24,065 bases of DNA from CAZEPJ01 sp964514105 (GCA_964514105.1 CAZEPJ010000067.1:1-24065); one strand, 5' to 3'; counted from the first letter of the stretch, positions 7,723 through 16,690 are shown. Notes: generated by a model not told the origin, from the sequence alone. Numbers and translations are program-made.

Positions 7723-7990
7723 GTGGGCATGGCCCTGGTCGCCTGCGTGGCGGCGGGTCAAGCGCTGCGCTGGGCCAAGGAGATCAGGGAGCTTCGCATC
7801 GGGATCGGGATGGATGCGGAGACCCTCAACCCGCTCGATCACACGACGGCCCCGGCCTGCCAACATCCCCACGCCGATCCACGACGCCCTGGCGCCGGTC
7901 ACCCCCGACGGCAAACGGATCCCCAAGCTCGCCCAGGCATGGCCGGTGTCCGAGGACGGACCCACCTGGACCATCAGGCTGAGAGCGGCC
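7723..7990 (+). pseudogene. Family 5 ABC solute-binding protein, N-terminal fragment
   Basis: One frame reads KEIRELRIGIGMDAETLNPLD after a hydrophobic stretch that resembles the end of a signal peptide. A second frame, offset near 7848-7860, continues NIPTPIHDALAPVTPDGKRI and PKLAQAWPVSEDGPTWTIRL. This is the conserved N-terminal region of DppA/OppA-type peptide-binding proteins (LNPLD, L-x-x-x-x-P-D-G-x-x-x-P-x-L-A-x-x-W, T-W-T-x-R-L). The remaining roughly 400 residues are absent, because the fragment runs into the 3' end of the oppositely oriented aminotransferase gene at about 8010. It is therefore both frameshifted and truncated at a rearrangement point. Confidence 0.65.
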
Positions 7991-8010
7991 AGCAAAGCGG
8001 TCCGCCTCGC

Positions 8011-9316
8011 TCAATGCGCGACCAGGCTCGGGACGGCCTCCTCGGCAAAGGGCCTCAGGAGTTCCAGGGCGCCCCGGAGGCCCGCCACCGCCTCGTCGAC
8101 CTCCTTCTCCGTCATGGGCGTGGAGATCGCGAACATCCCCCGGGACGCCGAGTAGACCCCCCGGTTCATGAGCTCCAGGTGAAGGAGCCGGGGGAGCCAC
8201 CCGGCCCGGCCCATGTTGACGGCGGCCTCCTTGGAGTTCCGGGGCGTCCTCTCGCCCCAGTGGACGAGCACCACGGAGCCCAGCCCCCCGGCGCGAGCCT
8301 GGAGGCCGACTTGTTGGAACGCCTCGTCGAAGCCCCTCGCCAGCCGCTCACCCAGGGCATTGATCCGGTCCGCCTCGGCCTGGTCGTACATCTCCAGTGT
8401 GGCCAGCCCGGCCGCCAGGGTGATGTTGTTGCCGTTGAAGGTGCCCGAGTGCATGAGGCTCTGGGGGTGGGCGGGGTCGAAACGGGCCATGATCTCCTTT
8501 CGGCCCCCGAAGGCCCCGATGGGGAATCCTCCGCCGATGATCTTGCCCAGAGAGGTGATGTCCGGTGTCACCCCCTCCGTGAGCTGCATCCCCCCGGTGC
8601 TCAACCGGAAGGTGATGATCTCGTCGAAGATGAGGAGCACATCGTATCGGTCCGCCAGGTCGCGCAGCCCCCGGAGGTAGCCCGGCTGGGGGCGGATGCC
8701 GCCGCCGGCCCCCAGGAGCGGCTCCACCATGACGGCCGCCACCTGCCCCCGGTGCTCCTTGAGGAGGTCCTCCACGGCCTCCAGGTCGTTGAAGGGGGCG
8801 ATCCGGACGTCCGTGAGCACGCTGGCGGGCACGCCGTGCTCCACCCGCGCCGTGGGCCGGCCCGGGGCCATGTAGTCGGGGATGACGTTGACGTCCACGA
8901 AGTCGTGGGAGCCGTGATACCCGCCGTCCATCTTGATGAACACGTCCTTGCCCGTGAAGGCCCGGGCGGCCCGCATGGCGAAGAGGGTGGCCTCGGTGCC
9001 CGAGTTGCAGTAGCGCACCATCTCCAGCGAAGGGACCCGCCGGCACAGATGGGCGGCGTGGCGGTACTGGATCTCGCCCGGCGCCCCCAGCACCGTCCCC
9101 TTGGCCATCTGGGCCTGGGCGACCTCCACGACCCTGGGGTGGGCGTGGCCGTGGATGAGGGAGGTGTAGTTGTTGAGGAAGTCCAGGTACCGGTTCCCGT
9201 CGCAGTCAAACAGCCAGCACCCCTCCCCCCGCTCCATGTAGGCGGGGTGGGGCTGGAAGTACGTGGCCGTCCGGGTGTCCCCACCGGGCAGATACTGCTT
9301 GGCCGCCTCGTCGTGG
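8011..9316 (-). CDS. Class III aminotransferase, glutamate-1-semialdehyde aminomutase-like (5' end in gap)
   Basis: About 434 residues are visible; the first few (probably 10-15) lie in the N run. The protein is a PLP-dependent fold type I enzyme of the HemL-like branch: LPGGDTRTATYFQPHP, then DGNRYLDFLNNYTSLIHGH, the phosphate loop CNSGTEATLFAMRAAR, LIFDEIITFR and the PLP lysine in ITSLGKIIGGGFPIGAFGG. The late HSGTFNGNN segment is also typical. True HemL makes 5-aminolevulinate, but this copy sits at the end of a transporter-racemase locus with no haem genes, so a catabolic role as transaminase or aminomutase on an imported compound is more likely. It probably shares an mRNA with the larA-like gene upstream. 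It is intact at its 3' end (TGA 8011-8013). Confidence 0.9.
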
Positions 9317-9416
9317 NNNNNNNNNNNNNNNNNNNNNNNNNNNNNNNNNNNNNNNNNNNNNNNNNNNNNNNNNNNNNNNNNNNNNNNNNNNNNNNNNNNN
9401 NNNNNNNNNNNNNNNN
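9317..9416. other. Assembly gap (100 Ns)
   Basis: Exactly 100 Ns, the conventional length for a gap of unknown size. It hides the last residues of the larA-like protein and the first residues of the aminotransferase. From usual family lengths, roughly 25 and 10-15 residues are missing, which is close to the gap length, so a large extra gene inside it is unlikely. Confidence 0.98.
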
Positions 9417-10627
9417 TGCATGGTGGCGTCGGGGAGGACGGCCACCCGCGTCCCTGGGCCGTGATGCGGCCTGAGCAGGCCCAGTGCCTCCCCCCAGTGC
9501 GCCGCCCGGACCACAACCTCGGGCTCGGCGATCCAGTCGCAGCAGGTGCGCTCCAGCTGCGGGCCGACGATGACCAGCCGGACCGACGGCGGCAGCCCCC
9601 CCACGGGCCATCCCCGACCGCCGTACCTTCGACCGAATCGGCCGTCCAGATAGTGGGGGATCTGTCCATGGGGGGCATTGGCCATGACCACGACCGACCC
9701 GGTGAAACTCTCCAGGGCCAGGGCCCCCACCAGGGCGGCGATGGGCATCTCGTTGGCCTTGGTGAAGGCGTTGGCGATGACCAGGTCCCTGCCCCGGGGT
9801 CGCGGGTCCGCAGCGTACACGTCCCTGGCCAACTTGGCGGCCTGGCCATGGGCCTCCAGCACGTCTCCGGCAAAGACCGCGGTGGTCTCCCCCCGGTCGT
9901 TGATGAGCACGTCCACCTTGAAATGGAGGCCGGCCAGGCGGGCGGCCTCGTCGATATTGGCCCGCAGAACGTTGTCCTCGGTGTCCCCGGAAACCACCGC
10001 CATGGGGTGCTTGGCCTCGGGGTCCTTGTGGTAGTGGTCGATGGAGTCCATGTGGGCCACGCCCGGCAGGATGATCTTCCCACCGCCCGAGAAGCCGACC
10101 TGGGCGTGGGCCGTGACGCAGCCGATCCCGATTCGGAGGTCTGCCTCGGCCACCTCCCGGTTGATGAGCAGCCGGGTCCCCCGACGGGTCGTTCCCACAT
10201 CCACGCAGTTCTCGTACGGATTGTGATTGAAGACCCGGAACCGCCCCACGATCTCGGCCCCCAGCTTGGCGCGAAACTGCTGAGCCGTGTGTGCTCCGTG
10301 ACTCCCCAGGGCGCATACGAAGGTGATGTCCTGCTCGTCCATGCCCCCGGCCGTGAGTTCCCCGAGCACGATGGGGGCGATCTCCCACGTCCTGGTGGGC
10401 CGGGTGATGTCGTCAAACACGATCACTGCGGAGCGCTTCCCCCTGGCCAGATCCTTCAAGGAGGGCGACCCGATGGGCTCCCCGATGGCCTCGGCCATCT
10501 GCGCCACGCTCAGAGGCGGCCGCCGGGCCCCCCGCATGGGGCAGAGCTCCACCTCCCAGTCCTCGGGCAGATCGATCTCCAGATCGCTGGCCTCGTCCCA
10601 GAGAAGCTGCGGCAGACGAATCCTCAT
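9417..10627 (-). CDS. larA: LarA-like nickel-dependent racemase/epimerase (3' end in gap)
   Basis: About 403 residues are visible of a family usually near 425. LarA enzymes racemise or epimerise 2-hydroxy acids (lactate in the type enzyme) with a nickel-pincer cofactor bound to a lysine. Counting from MRIRLPQLLW, the motif VTAHAQVGFSGGGKIILPG places His174 and Lys184, and His200 follows in MDSIDHYH. These are the same numbers as the cofactor residues of Lactobacillus plantarum LarA. FDDITRPTR (about 71-79) and ALGSHGAH (about 106-113) supply the conserved substrate-site Arg and His. ATG 10627 has GGAGGAG just upstream. The larB, larC and larE genes for cofactor synthesis are not in the window. 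The substrate may not be lactate; many DUF2088 members act on other hydroxy acids. Confidence 0.88.
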
Positions 10628-10639
10628 GATCTCCTCCCC

Positions 10640-10664
10640 GCGGCCGGCCCTCGGGCCCGGCCGC
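10640..10664 (-). other. Intercistronic hairpin dctM-larA
   Basis: Eight perfect G/C pairs (GCGGCCGG with CCGGCCGC), then one mismatch and two more pairs, form a very stable stem-loop between dctM and the larA-like gene. It ends right at the larA ribosome site. It could slow transcript decay or set relative expression. Confidence 0.45.
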
Positions 10665-10682
10665 ACTGGCCGCCCGCCGGAC

Positions 10683-11966
10683 TCATCGGAAAAGATCTAC
10701 CAGACCCATGGGGATCTGGGGAAACAAGGTGGACAGGAAAAGGGCCGCGCTCTGGGCGCCGAGAAACGCCCAGGCCTCCCGCATGATGAGGCCCATCTTC
10801 ACCCGGCAGATGGGGGCCGCGATCCATAGCTGGGGCCCCATGGGGGGGGTGATCTCGCCGATGAGCGAGCAGAAGACGGCCAGACAGCCGTACAGCACGG
10901 GGTCGATGCCCAAGGTGGTGACGCTGGGCATGAACAGGGGCAGGACGATGACCACCATGGGGATGCTGCTGAACAGGAACCCCATCGCCAGCAGGAAGAC
11001 CTCCACCACCAGGAGGAAGGCCATGGGGCCCAGCTCCAGCTCCACGACCCACTCGGTGATGAGCTGGGGAAGGCCCACGTAACCCAGGGTGCGCCCGAAC
11101 AGATCTCCGCCCACGAACAGGATGTAGATGACGCTGGACAGCTTGCTCGTCTCCACCAGGGAGTCGACGAAGCCTTTCCACGTCAATCCGCCGTAGATGA
11201 ACACCCCGATGGCGATGGCGTAGATCACCGAGACGGACGCGGCCTGGGTGGGGCTGAACAGGCCGGTGTAGATGCCGCCCAGGACCACCAAGGGCATGAA
11301 GAACACCGGCAAGACCCGCACGAAGGTCCTGCGCCGCATTCCCCACGAGGCTCGAGGCGCCACCGGGTAGCGCCTCCGCCGGCAGACGATCACCGCCACC
11401 ACCGACATGAGCAGGGCGCTCATCAGCCCGGGGCCGAACCCCGCCAGGAAGAGGTCCGCGATGGAGACCTGGTTCGCCGCCCCGAAGATGATGAAGAAGA
11501 GGCTGGGGGGGATCAAGAGGCCCAACTCCGCTGCGGTGACCGCGAGGCCTGCGGCAAACGGCCTCTCGTACCCCGACTGCACCAGGATGGGCACCACGAT
11601 GGTGCCGATGATGGCGAGGCAGGCCGCCGCCGACCCGGAAATGGATCCCAGGAACGCGGCGAAGACGATGGCCGCCACGGCCATTCCCCCGGGCCAGTGC
11701 CCCACCATGGCGTTCATGAAGTCCCGGAGCGGCTCCATGCCGCCGCTCCGAAGGATCAGGTTCCCCGCCAGGATGAAGAACGGCATGGCCAGGAGGGGAT
11801 AGGAGTTGATGGTGGAGAAGAAGACCTGGGCGATGTTGGGGACCGGAAAGCCCATGGAGAACAGCAGGACGATGATGGACCCCACGCTGAAGGCGACCGC
11901 CAGCGGCGAGCCCATCATGAAGAGGACGACCAGAACCCCGAGGCCCAGATAAGTCATGGCGTCCAT
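10683..11966 (-). CDS. dctM: TRAP transporter large permease (DctM)
   Basis: A 427-residue, highly hydrophobic inner-membrane protein with about a dozen membrane segments. It is the ion-coupled transport subunit of a tripartite ATP-independent periplasmic transporter. Family hallmarks are MPFFILAGNLILRSGG near the N-terminus, FLGSISGSAAACLAIIG, the GLLIPPSLFFIIFG segment, GLFSPTQAASVSVIYA and the C-terminal GEITPPMGPQLWI. GAGGGAC lies a few bases before ATG 11966. It follows dctQ by 53 bases and is followed by the larA-like gene, suggesting that the imported solute is the substrate of the enzymes downstream. Confidence 0.96.
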   Translation of the reverse strand: MDAMTYLGLGVLVVLFMMGSPLAVAFSVGSIIVLLFSMGFPVPNIAQVFFSTINSYPLLAMPFFILAGNLILRSGGMEPLRDFMNAMVGHWPGGMAVAAIVFAAFLGSISGSAAACLAIIGTIVVPILVQSGYERPFAAGLAVTAAELGLLIPPSLFFIIFGAANQVSIADLFLAGFGPGLMSALLMSVVAVIVCRRRRYPVAPRASWGMRRRTFVRVLPVFFMPLVVLGGIYTGLFSPTQAASVSVIYAIAIGVFIYGGLTWKGFVDSLVETSKLSSVIYILFVGGDLFGRTLGYVGLPQLITEWVVELELGPMAFLLVVEVFLLAMGFLFSSIPMVVIVLPLFMPSVTTLGIDPVLYGCLAVFCSLIGEITPPMGPQLWIAAPICRVKMGLIMREAWAFLGAQSAALFLSTLFPQIPMGLVDLFR

Positions 11967-12019
11967 GCATGTCCCTCACGAGGCCGACGCCGACCCGACT
12001 CGCGACGGCCCGCCTGCCC

Positions 12020-12511
12020 TCAGAACCGCTGCCGCAACGCGCGGAAGAGGCATACCACCGCGAAAAGGGAGAATATCCCCATCCCGATGGGAACGCACAG
12101 CTCCACGATCCACATGGGGATGGGGACGTATCTGGGGAACAAGGCCTTCTTGGCGTGGAGCTGCTGGATGAACCAGATCCCTCCCACCGTGATAAAGACG
12201 CCGTAGCCCAGGGTGATCACGGCCAACACGACTTCCACCACCCGGCGCGGCGCCCCATCGAGCTTCTGGCGCAAAAAATCGATGGAGACGTGGTCTCCGT
12301 CGGGGAGGATGGGGCCTGCGATGAGGAGAAAGGCCCACACCGTGATCCAGACCGAGAAATCGAAGAAGAGGTCCAGGGAGAACCGGAAGAACACCCGGGC
12401 CACGATCTCCGTCACACTGATGATCACCGCCACGAAGAACAGCAGGCCACAGAACTGCTGGAACCTCGTCTTGAACGCCGCCCAACCACCCTTGGGACGA
12501 TTCGGGTCCAT
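12020..12511 (-). CDS. dctQ: TRAP transporter small permease (DctQ)
   Basis: A 163-residue inner-membrane protein with four predicted membrane helices, the usual DctQ layout. The second helix and following loop (FSVWITVWAFLLIAGPIL, then DGDHVSIDFLRQKL) contain the conserved G-D-H-V-x-x-D/E pattern of this family. It pairs with DctM to form the membrane part of the transporter. It lies between dctP and dctM in the standard P-Q-M order. A 145-base spacer separates it from dctP and contains the palindrome GCCGATCGGC (12639-12648). Such a spacer could support the higher expression of the binding protein that is usual for TRAP systems. Confidence 0.93.
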   Translation of the reverse strand: MDPNRPKGGWAAFKTRFQQFCGLLFFVAVIISVTEIVARVFFRFSLDLFFDFSVWITVWAFLLIAGPILPDGDHVSIDFLRQKLDGAPRRVVEVVLAVITLGYGVFITVGGIWFIQQLHAKKALFPRYVPIPMWIVELCVPIGMGIFSLFAVVCLFRALRQRF

Positions 12512-12656
12512 GTCCAGGCTTCCTCATCTCGCCCGCCCAGGGCAGTGCCCCCGCCCCGGGGTCCAACGTCCGGGCGTCCAACCACCCGGGCGCCCCGCCC
12601 GAGCGTCCGCGCCGGCGGCCACGGCATGGGACTGGCGTGCCGATCGGCCCGCGGCC

Positions 12657-13694
12657 TCAACGGCTCTTGTCAATGGCCTCCACCAGGGCCGGGTCCACCC
12701 CGCTCATCACGTCCTTGGCCCCCGATCGAATGGTCGCCTTCCACCGCTTGACCTCCTCGTCGCTCAGCTTGACCAGCTCCAGCTTGGGGTTCTGGCCCCA
12801 CATCTGGGTCAGGCCCCCGATGGTGCGGTCGAAGAAGAGAGACACGTCCACTCGGTCGAAGACCTCCTGGATGGCCTTGCGCTCCGGCTCGGGCAGCCCC
12901 TGCCACCACTTGGTGTTCACCACCATGCAGATGGGCTGGATGGCGAAGGTCACGGGCACGGCGTACTTGGTGTAGCGCGGCAGGTCGTAGAATAGGAACG
13001 CCCCGGCCATATCCGTCAGGAGCCCGTCGATCATGTTGGTCTGGAGGGCGGTCACCACCTCGGTGTACGGCAGGGAGATGGCCGTGGCCCCCATGGCCCC
13101 CAGTGCCTTGGCGAACCCCTCCCCCCCCGCGAACCGGATCTTCTGGCCCTTGACGTCATCGAGCGTCTTGATGGGGCCCTTGTTGGTGTACAGATACCAG
13201 TCGCCGATGTTGGCCATCCATTTGACGATGGTGACGCCCTTTTCCTTGGCCGTCTTCTCGTGAAGGGCCTTCCACGCCGGGGTCTCCAGGGTCTTCATGA
13301 AGTGCGCCCAGCTGTCGAACATGCCCGGGGCCTCCCCCAGCCGCCAGCCGGGATCGAGCTGCTCCAGGTAGTGGGGCCCGCTGAAGGTCATCTCGGCGGC
13401 CCCTGTGGAAACGCCCATGAGGCACTCGTTGGCGTCGGAGAACATGGTGTGGATGTACTTGAAGTTGTACTTCCCCTTGAGGGCATGATAGGTGCGAATC
13501 CGATAATCCAGGGCGCCGATGTACATGTTGAGCGCCATGGCCTCGGCCGAGACCTCCTGCCCGCCCTCCTGCATGCCCACGATGACGAATCTCAGGTCCT
13601 TGCGCTTCTGCGCGGCTGCGTCCTGAGGAGAAACGGCAAGGAGCGCCGCGAGGCCCAGGGCCGCAGCGGCCGCCAGCATCAGCCTGTTCTTCAT
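12657..13694 (-). CDS. dctP: TRAP transporter solute-binding protein (DctP)
   Basis: A 345-residue periplasmic binding protein. It has a Sec signal peptide (K and R near the start, a long Ala/Leu core, AAA before Gln29 as the likely cleavage point). The mature domain shows the DctP pattern: a G-A-A-E-M-T region, KTLDDVKGQKIRFAGG with the arginine that usually binds the substrate carboxylate, LPYTEVVTALQTNMIDGL, and a late KWWQGLPEPERKAIQEVF. It delivers a carboxylate ligand to DctQM; the ligand identity cannot be read from the sequence. GGAGGTGAG precedes ATG 13694. An acyl-CoA ligase remnant lies directly upstream. Confidence 0.95.
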   Translation of the reverse strand: MKNRLMLAAAAALGLAALLAVSPQDAAAQKRKDLRFVIVGMQEGGQEVSAEAMALNMYIGALDYRIRTYHALKGKYNFKYIHTMFSDANECLMGVSTGAAEMTFSGPHYLEQLDPGWRLGEAPGMFDSWAHFMKTLETPAWKALHEKTAKEKGVTIVKWMANIGDWYLYTNKGPIKTLDDVKGQKIRFAGGEGFAKALGAMGATAISLPYTEVVTALQTNMIDGLLTDMAGAFLFYDLPRYTKYAVPVTFAIQPICMVVNTKWWQGLPEPERKAIQEVFDRVDVSLFFDRTIGGLTQMWGQNPKLELVKLSDEEVKRWKATIRSGAKDVMSGVDPALVEAIDKSR

Positions 13695-13876
13695 CTTCTC
13701 ACCTCCGCCTTGGTTTCTGGATGCGTGAACTCGACAAGATCCTCCACGCGGATCCCCCCTTTCCCCGGCCTCTCACCTCCCTCCCCTCGGGCGCCCGCCA
13801 TCTCCCCAACTCCGGGCAGATCGGGGGCGTCCGGCGCCGCGCCGCACGCCTCTTTCACCCCACCCGCCGTCCCCGG

Positions 13877-14205
13877 CCCCCCCCAACAGGGCTCACGCAG
13901 GCGCTTGTTGTCCGGCTTTCCCAGGGGGGTCAGGGGACTGGACGTTGCCAAACCCACGCCCTCGGGCGTCATGAGGCTTCCCCTGCGCAAGACCATCAGT
14001 TCCTCCCCCCGGTGACCGCGGCGCCGGCCTTGCGCACCACGACCGCCCTGACCGCCTCGCCCCGTTTCTCATCCGGGACCCCCATGACGGCCTCCATGAC
14101 CGCGGCCGCGTGATCGTGAAGCACGTCCTCGATCTCCCGGGGAAACACGTTGAACCCGCCGCTGACCATCATGTCCTTGTTTCGGTCCACGGTCGGGCCG
14201 AGCAC
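13877..14205 (-). pseudogene. Acyl-CoA synthetase C-terminal domain remnant
   Basis: The frame from about 14205 reads VDRNKDMMVSGGFNVFPREI-EDVL and GVPDEKRGEAVRAVVV, the AMP-binding enzyme C-terminal domain with its hinge (D-R-x-K-D) and the F-N-V-F-P-R-E-I-E motif. At the six-G run near 14003-14010 the frame changes. The next frame gives EELM and then SPLTPLGKPDNKRLREPCW, the expected C-terminus with the catalytic lysine in L-G-K-P-D-N-K. Adding one G would join the two. The large N-terminal adenylation domain is absent, so the piece is both truncated and shifted. It lies between the class III aminotransferase and dctP and is the only dead gene inside the minus-strand cluster. Bases 13695-13876 hold nothing else recognisable. 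Confidence 0.7.
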
Positions 14206-14238
14206 GGTACTTCCTCCCGCCCGGCGGGGCCTCGGCGC

Positions 14239-15579
14239 TCAGAAACCCGCCGACTTCTCCACGGCCGTCAAGGTTTCGTCGAACACCCCGACCATGTCGT
14301 CGATCTGTGCCTCGGTGATGATGAAGGGAGGTCCGAACATCATCATGTCCCCGGCCCGCCCGCGGTCGCACCCCCCGGACGACTCGATGAACAGCCCCCG
14401 CTCCAGGGCCGCGTGGGCCAGCTTCAGGTAGAACATGAACTGGGGATCCAGCGGCTCCTTGGTCCCCTTGTCCTTGACGAACTCGATCCCCCGCATGAGC
14501 CCCTTGCCGCGTATGTCCCCCACCGTGGGGTGGGCCCGCAGCCCCTCCAGCTTTCCGGCCAGGTATTCCCCCATCTGGGCCGAGCGCTCCACCAGCCTCC
14601 GCTCCCTGAGGATGTCGATGGTCTTGGACACCACGGCGGCGGCCATGGGGTTGCCGGCCCAGGAGAAGCCGGCGCCGAAGATCCCGGAGCCGCCGGCAAT
14701 GGCGTCGAAGATGCGGGCCGTGACCGCCGCGGCCCCCACGGGGAAGTAGCCTCCACCGAGCCCCTTGCCCAGGGTGACGATGTCCGGGGTGATGCCGAAG
14801 TGCTCGAAGGCGAACCACTTGCCGGTGCGGCCGAAGCCGGTCATGACCTCGTCGAGGATGAGAAGCACGCCGTATCGATCGCAGATCTGACGCACGCGCT
14901 GGAAGTATTCGGCCCTGGGATGCGCCGCGCAAAGGGACATGCCCGAGAGGGGCTCGGCGATGAAGGCCGCCACGGTCTCGGGTCCCTGGCACAGGATCTC
15001 GTTCTCCAGCGCCTCGGCGCAGGCCAGGTCGCAGCTCCCCGGAGACTGCCTGAACCAGCACCGGTAGCAGTACGCCGGGGCAATGTGGCTGTCGTCCTTG
15101 AGCATGGGCACGTACCGGGCCCGCCGGGCGGTCATGCCGCTCCAGGCCAGGGCTCCGTTGGTCATGCCGTGGTAGCTCAACCACCGGGAGATCACCTTGA
15201 AGCGGGAGGGCTCCCTGTTGTCGATGTGGAACGTCCGGGCGATCTTGACGGCGATCTCGTTGGCCTCGGAGCCCCCGGAGACCATGAAGACCTTGTCCAT
15301 GACCCCGCCCGTGGCCTCGCAGACTTTCCTGGCGGCTTCCTCCAGCGGCTGGTTGGTGAAGTCCATACGGTACACGAAGGCGGCCTTGCGGGCCTGTTCG
15401 GCGAGGGTCTCGGCCATCTCGACCACGCCGTGCCCCAGGTTGCACAGGATGGGGCCGCCGGCTGAGTCGATGTACCGCTTTCCCTTGTCGTCATACAGGT
15501 AAATCCCCTCCGCCCGCACGATGCAGGCGTGCTCCCGCTTGAGGAATACTCCCATCACGTGGGTATTTGCCTTGGACAT
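14239..15579 (-). CDS. Class III (omega-type) aminotransferase
   Basis: A 446-residue PLP-dependent transaminase of the omega/beta-alanine group, which moves amino groups from beta-amino acids, diamines or taurine-like compounds to a keto acid. It shows YDDKGKRYIDSAGGPILCNLGH, the phosphate loop VSGGSEANEIAVKIAR, LLILDEVMTGFGRTGKW and the PLP lysine (about Lys272) in VTLGKGLGGGYFPVGA. A cysteine-rich insert (CYRCWFRQSPGSCDLACAEA) sits mid-protein, as in some relatives from anaerobes, and could bind a metal. GGGAGGTG precedes ATG 15579, 13 bases after the UroD-type gene, so the two are co-transcribed. The substrate is unknown. Confidence 0.93.
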   Translation of the reverse strand: MSKANTHVMGVFLKREHACIVRAEGIYLYDDKGKRYIDSAGGPILCNLGHGVVEMAETLAEQARKAAFVYRMDFTNQPLEEAARKVCEATGGVMDKVFMVSGGSEANEIAVKIARTFHIDNREPSRFKVISRWLSYHGMTNGALAWSGMTARRARYVPMLKDDSHIAPAYCYRCWFRQSPGSCDLACAEALENEILCQGPETVAAFIAEPLSGMSLCAAHPRAEYFQRVRQICDRYGVLLILDEVMTGFGRTGKWFAFEHFGITPDIVTLGKGLGGGYFPVGAAAVTARIFDAIAGGSGIFGAGFSWAGNPMAAAVVSKTIDILRERRLVERSAQMGEYLAGKLEGLRAHPTVGDIRGKGLMRGIEFVKDKGTKEPLDPQFMFYLKLAHAALERGLFIESSGGCDRGRAGDMMMFGPPFIITEAQIDDMVGVFDETLTAVEKSAGF

Positions 15580-15592
15580 GGCGCACCTCCCA

Positions 15593-16666
15593 TCACGGTC
15601 GCTTGGAGTAACCGCCGGCCCACATCCCGTAGTCGTACATCTCCTTCACCGCCTCCACGGTGCAGGCCCCGTGGAGCGAGTTGCTCTCGGCCAGCATGAA
15701 CCCGCCACCGGCCTTGGCCTGGGCCATGCATCGGTCCACTTCGCTGCGGACCCTGTCCAGGTCGGTGCCGGTGAGCACTTCCACGCAGTCCACGTTGCCC
15801 AGGAGCACCAGTCGATCCCCATAGCGGGCCTTGATCCGGCCCAGGTCATTGCCGGCCGGAGGCTCCAGGGCGTGGAGCCCCCGGATGCCGGCGGCCACGG
15901 CCAGGTCGATGAGGGGCTCGATGAAGCCGTCCGAGTGCCAGAGCAGGGGAATGGAAAGGGCCTCCACGATGCGCCGGTAGTGAGGGATGGCCAGTTCCTC
16001 GAAATCCGCCGGGGACACGAACGTCTTGCCCTTGTACGCCACATCGTCCCCCATGACCACGAAATCCGCCCCGAGCCGCTCCGCATGGCGGCTCACCTCG
16101 ATGAACCAGTCGGTCCTCCGGTGAATGACCTCCTTGACCAGATCCCGATCGTCGTAAAGGGCGTAGAAGAATCCCTCGAACCCCATGCTCTCCATGGTGA
16201 GCCCGAAAGGACCGCAGTGGATGTTGAGGCTCCAGGCCTTGTGCGGGAACCGATCCCGCAGCGTGCGCACCGCCTCCGACGGGGTTCGTTCCTCCAGCCG
16301 GAGGGGCGGGATGAAGCGATCCACGTCCCCGGGGCCTTTGAGCGCCCCCCCGACGTATGATCCCCGCTTCCAGATGCGGCCAAACTCATCCACCCCGTTC
16401 CACCCGCCGAAGACACCACCGGCAGTTTGATCGTCCTCTGCCACCTCCCGAACCAGGGCGCTGGCCAGAGGCACCCCCTCACACCAGCACTGGGCCCGGA
16501 TGGGGAAGGTGTCCAGATGGAGGGCCTCGAAGGCCCGGAAGGGATCCCCGCCGCCCAGGATCTTGATGAACTTGGGGTCCACCGAGAAACTGAACAGGGG
16601 GACGCGGTCCGGCTCCTGGTGGCCGATGGCGGTCAGGACCCTCTCCTTCGAGGTCATCTCCGGCAT
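15593..16666 (-). CDS. Uroporphyrinogen decarboxylase-family methyltransferase
   Basis: A 357-residue TIM-barrel protein of the UroD/MtaA superfamily. It begins MTSKERVLTAIGHQEPDRVP, the usual opening of corrinoid-linked UroD-type methyltransferases rather than haem-pathway HemE. IPLLWHSDGFIEPLIDLA and LLGNVDCVEVLTG supply the His and Cys expected for zinc binding in methyl transfer. A corrinoid protein gene is directly upstream (24 bases apart), so this enzyme most likely moves a methyl group to or from that cobalamin. Whether it handles the primary methylated substrate or the final acceptor is not decidable. GGGAGGG precedes ATG 16666. Confidence 0.88.
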   Translation of the reverse strand: MPEMTSKERVLTAIGHQEPDRVPLFSFSVDPKFIKILGGGDPFRAFEALHLDTFPIRAQCWCEGVPLASALVREVAEDDQTAGGVFGGWNGVDEFGRIWKRGSYVGGALKGPGDVDRFIPPLRLEERTPSEAVRTLRDRFPHKAWSLNIHCGPFGLTMESMGFEGFFYALYDDRDLVKEVIHRRTDWFIEVSRHAERLGADFVVMGDDVAYKGKTFVSPADFEELAIPHYRRIVEALSIPLLWHSDGFIEPLIDLAVAAGIRGLHALEPPAGNDLGRIKARYGDRLVLLGNVDCVEVLTGTDLDRVRSEVDRCMAQAKAGGGFMLAESNSLHGACTVEAVKEMYDYGMWAGGYSKRP

Positions 16667-16690
16667 GGCATCCCTCCCGCGAGAGCGGAT

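Noticed and set aside
8011..10416. Apparent continuous protein across the N gap joining the LarA-like and aminotransferase regions
   Set aside because: The frame passing through the Ns is not the LarA frame. LarA motifs are in another frame, and the gap length is unknown, so this is not evidence of a fusion.
13691..13876. Open frame continuing past the acyl-CoA ligase C-terminus into the dctP start
   Set aside because: The conserved ligase C-terminus ends near R-E-P-C-W-G-G. The rest is low-complexity Gly/Ala/Pro text overlapping the dctP ribosome site.
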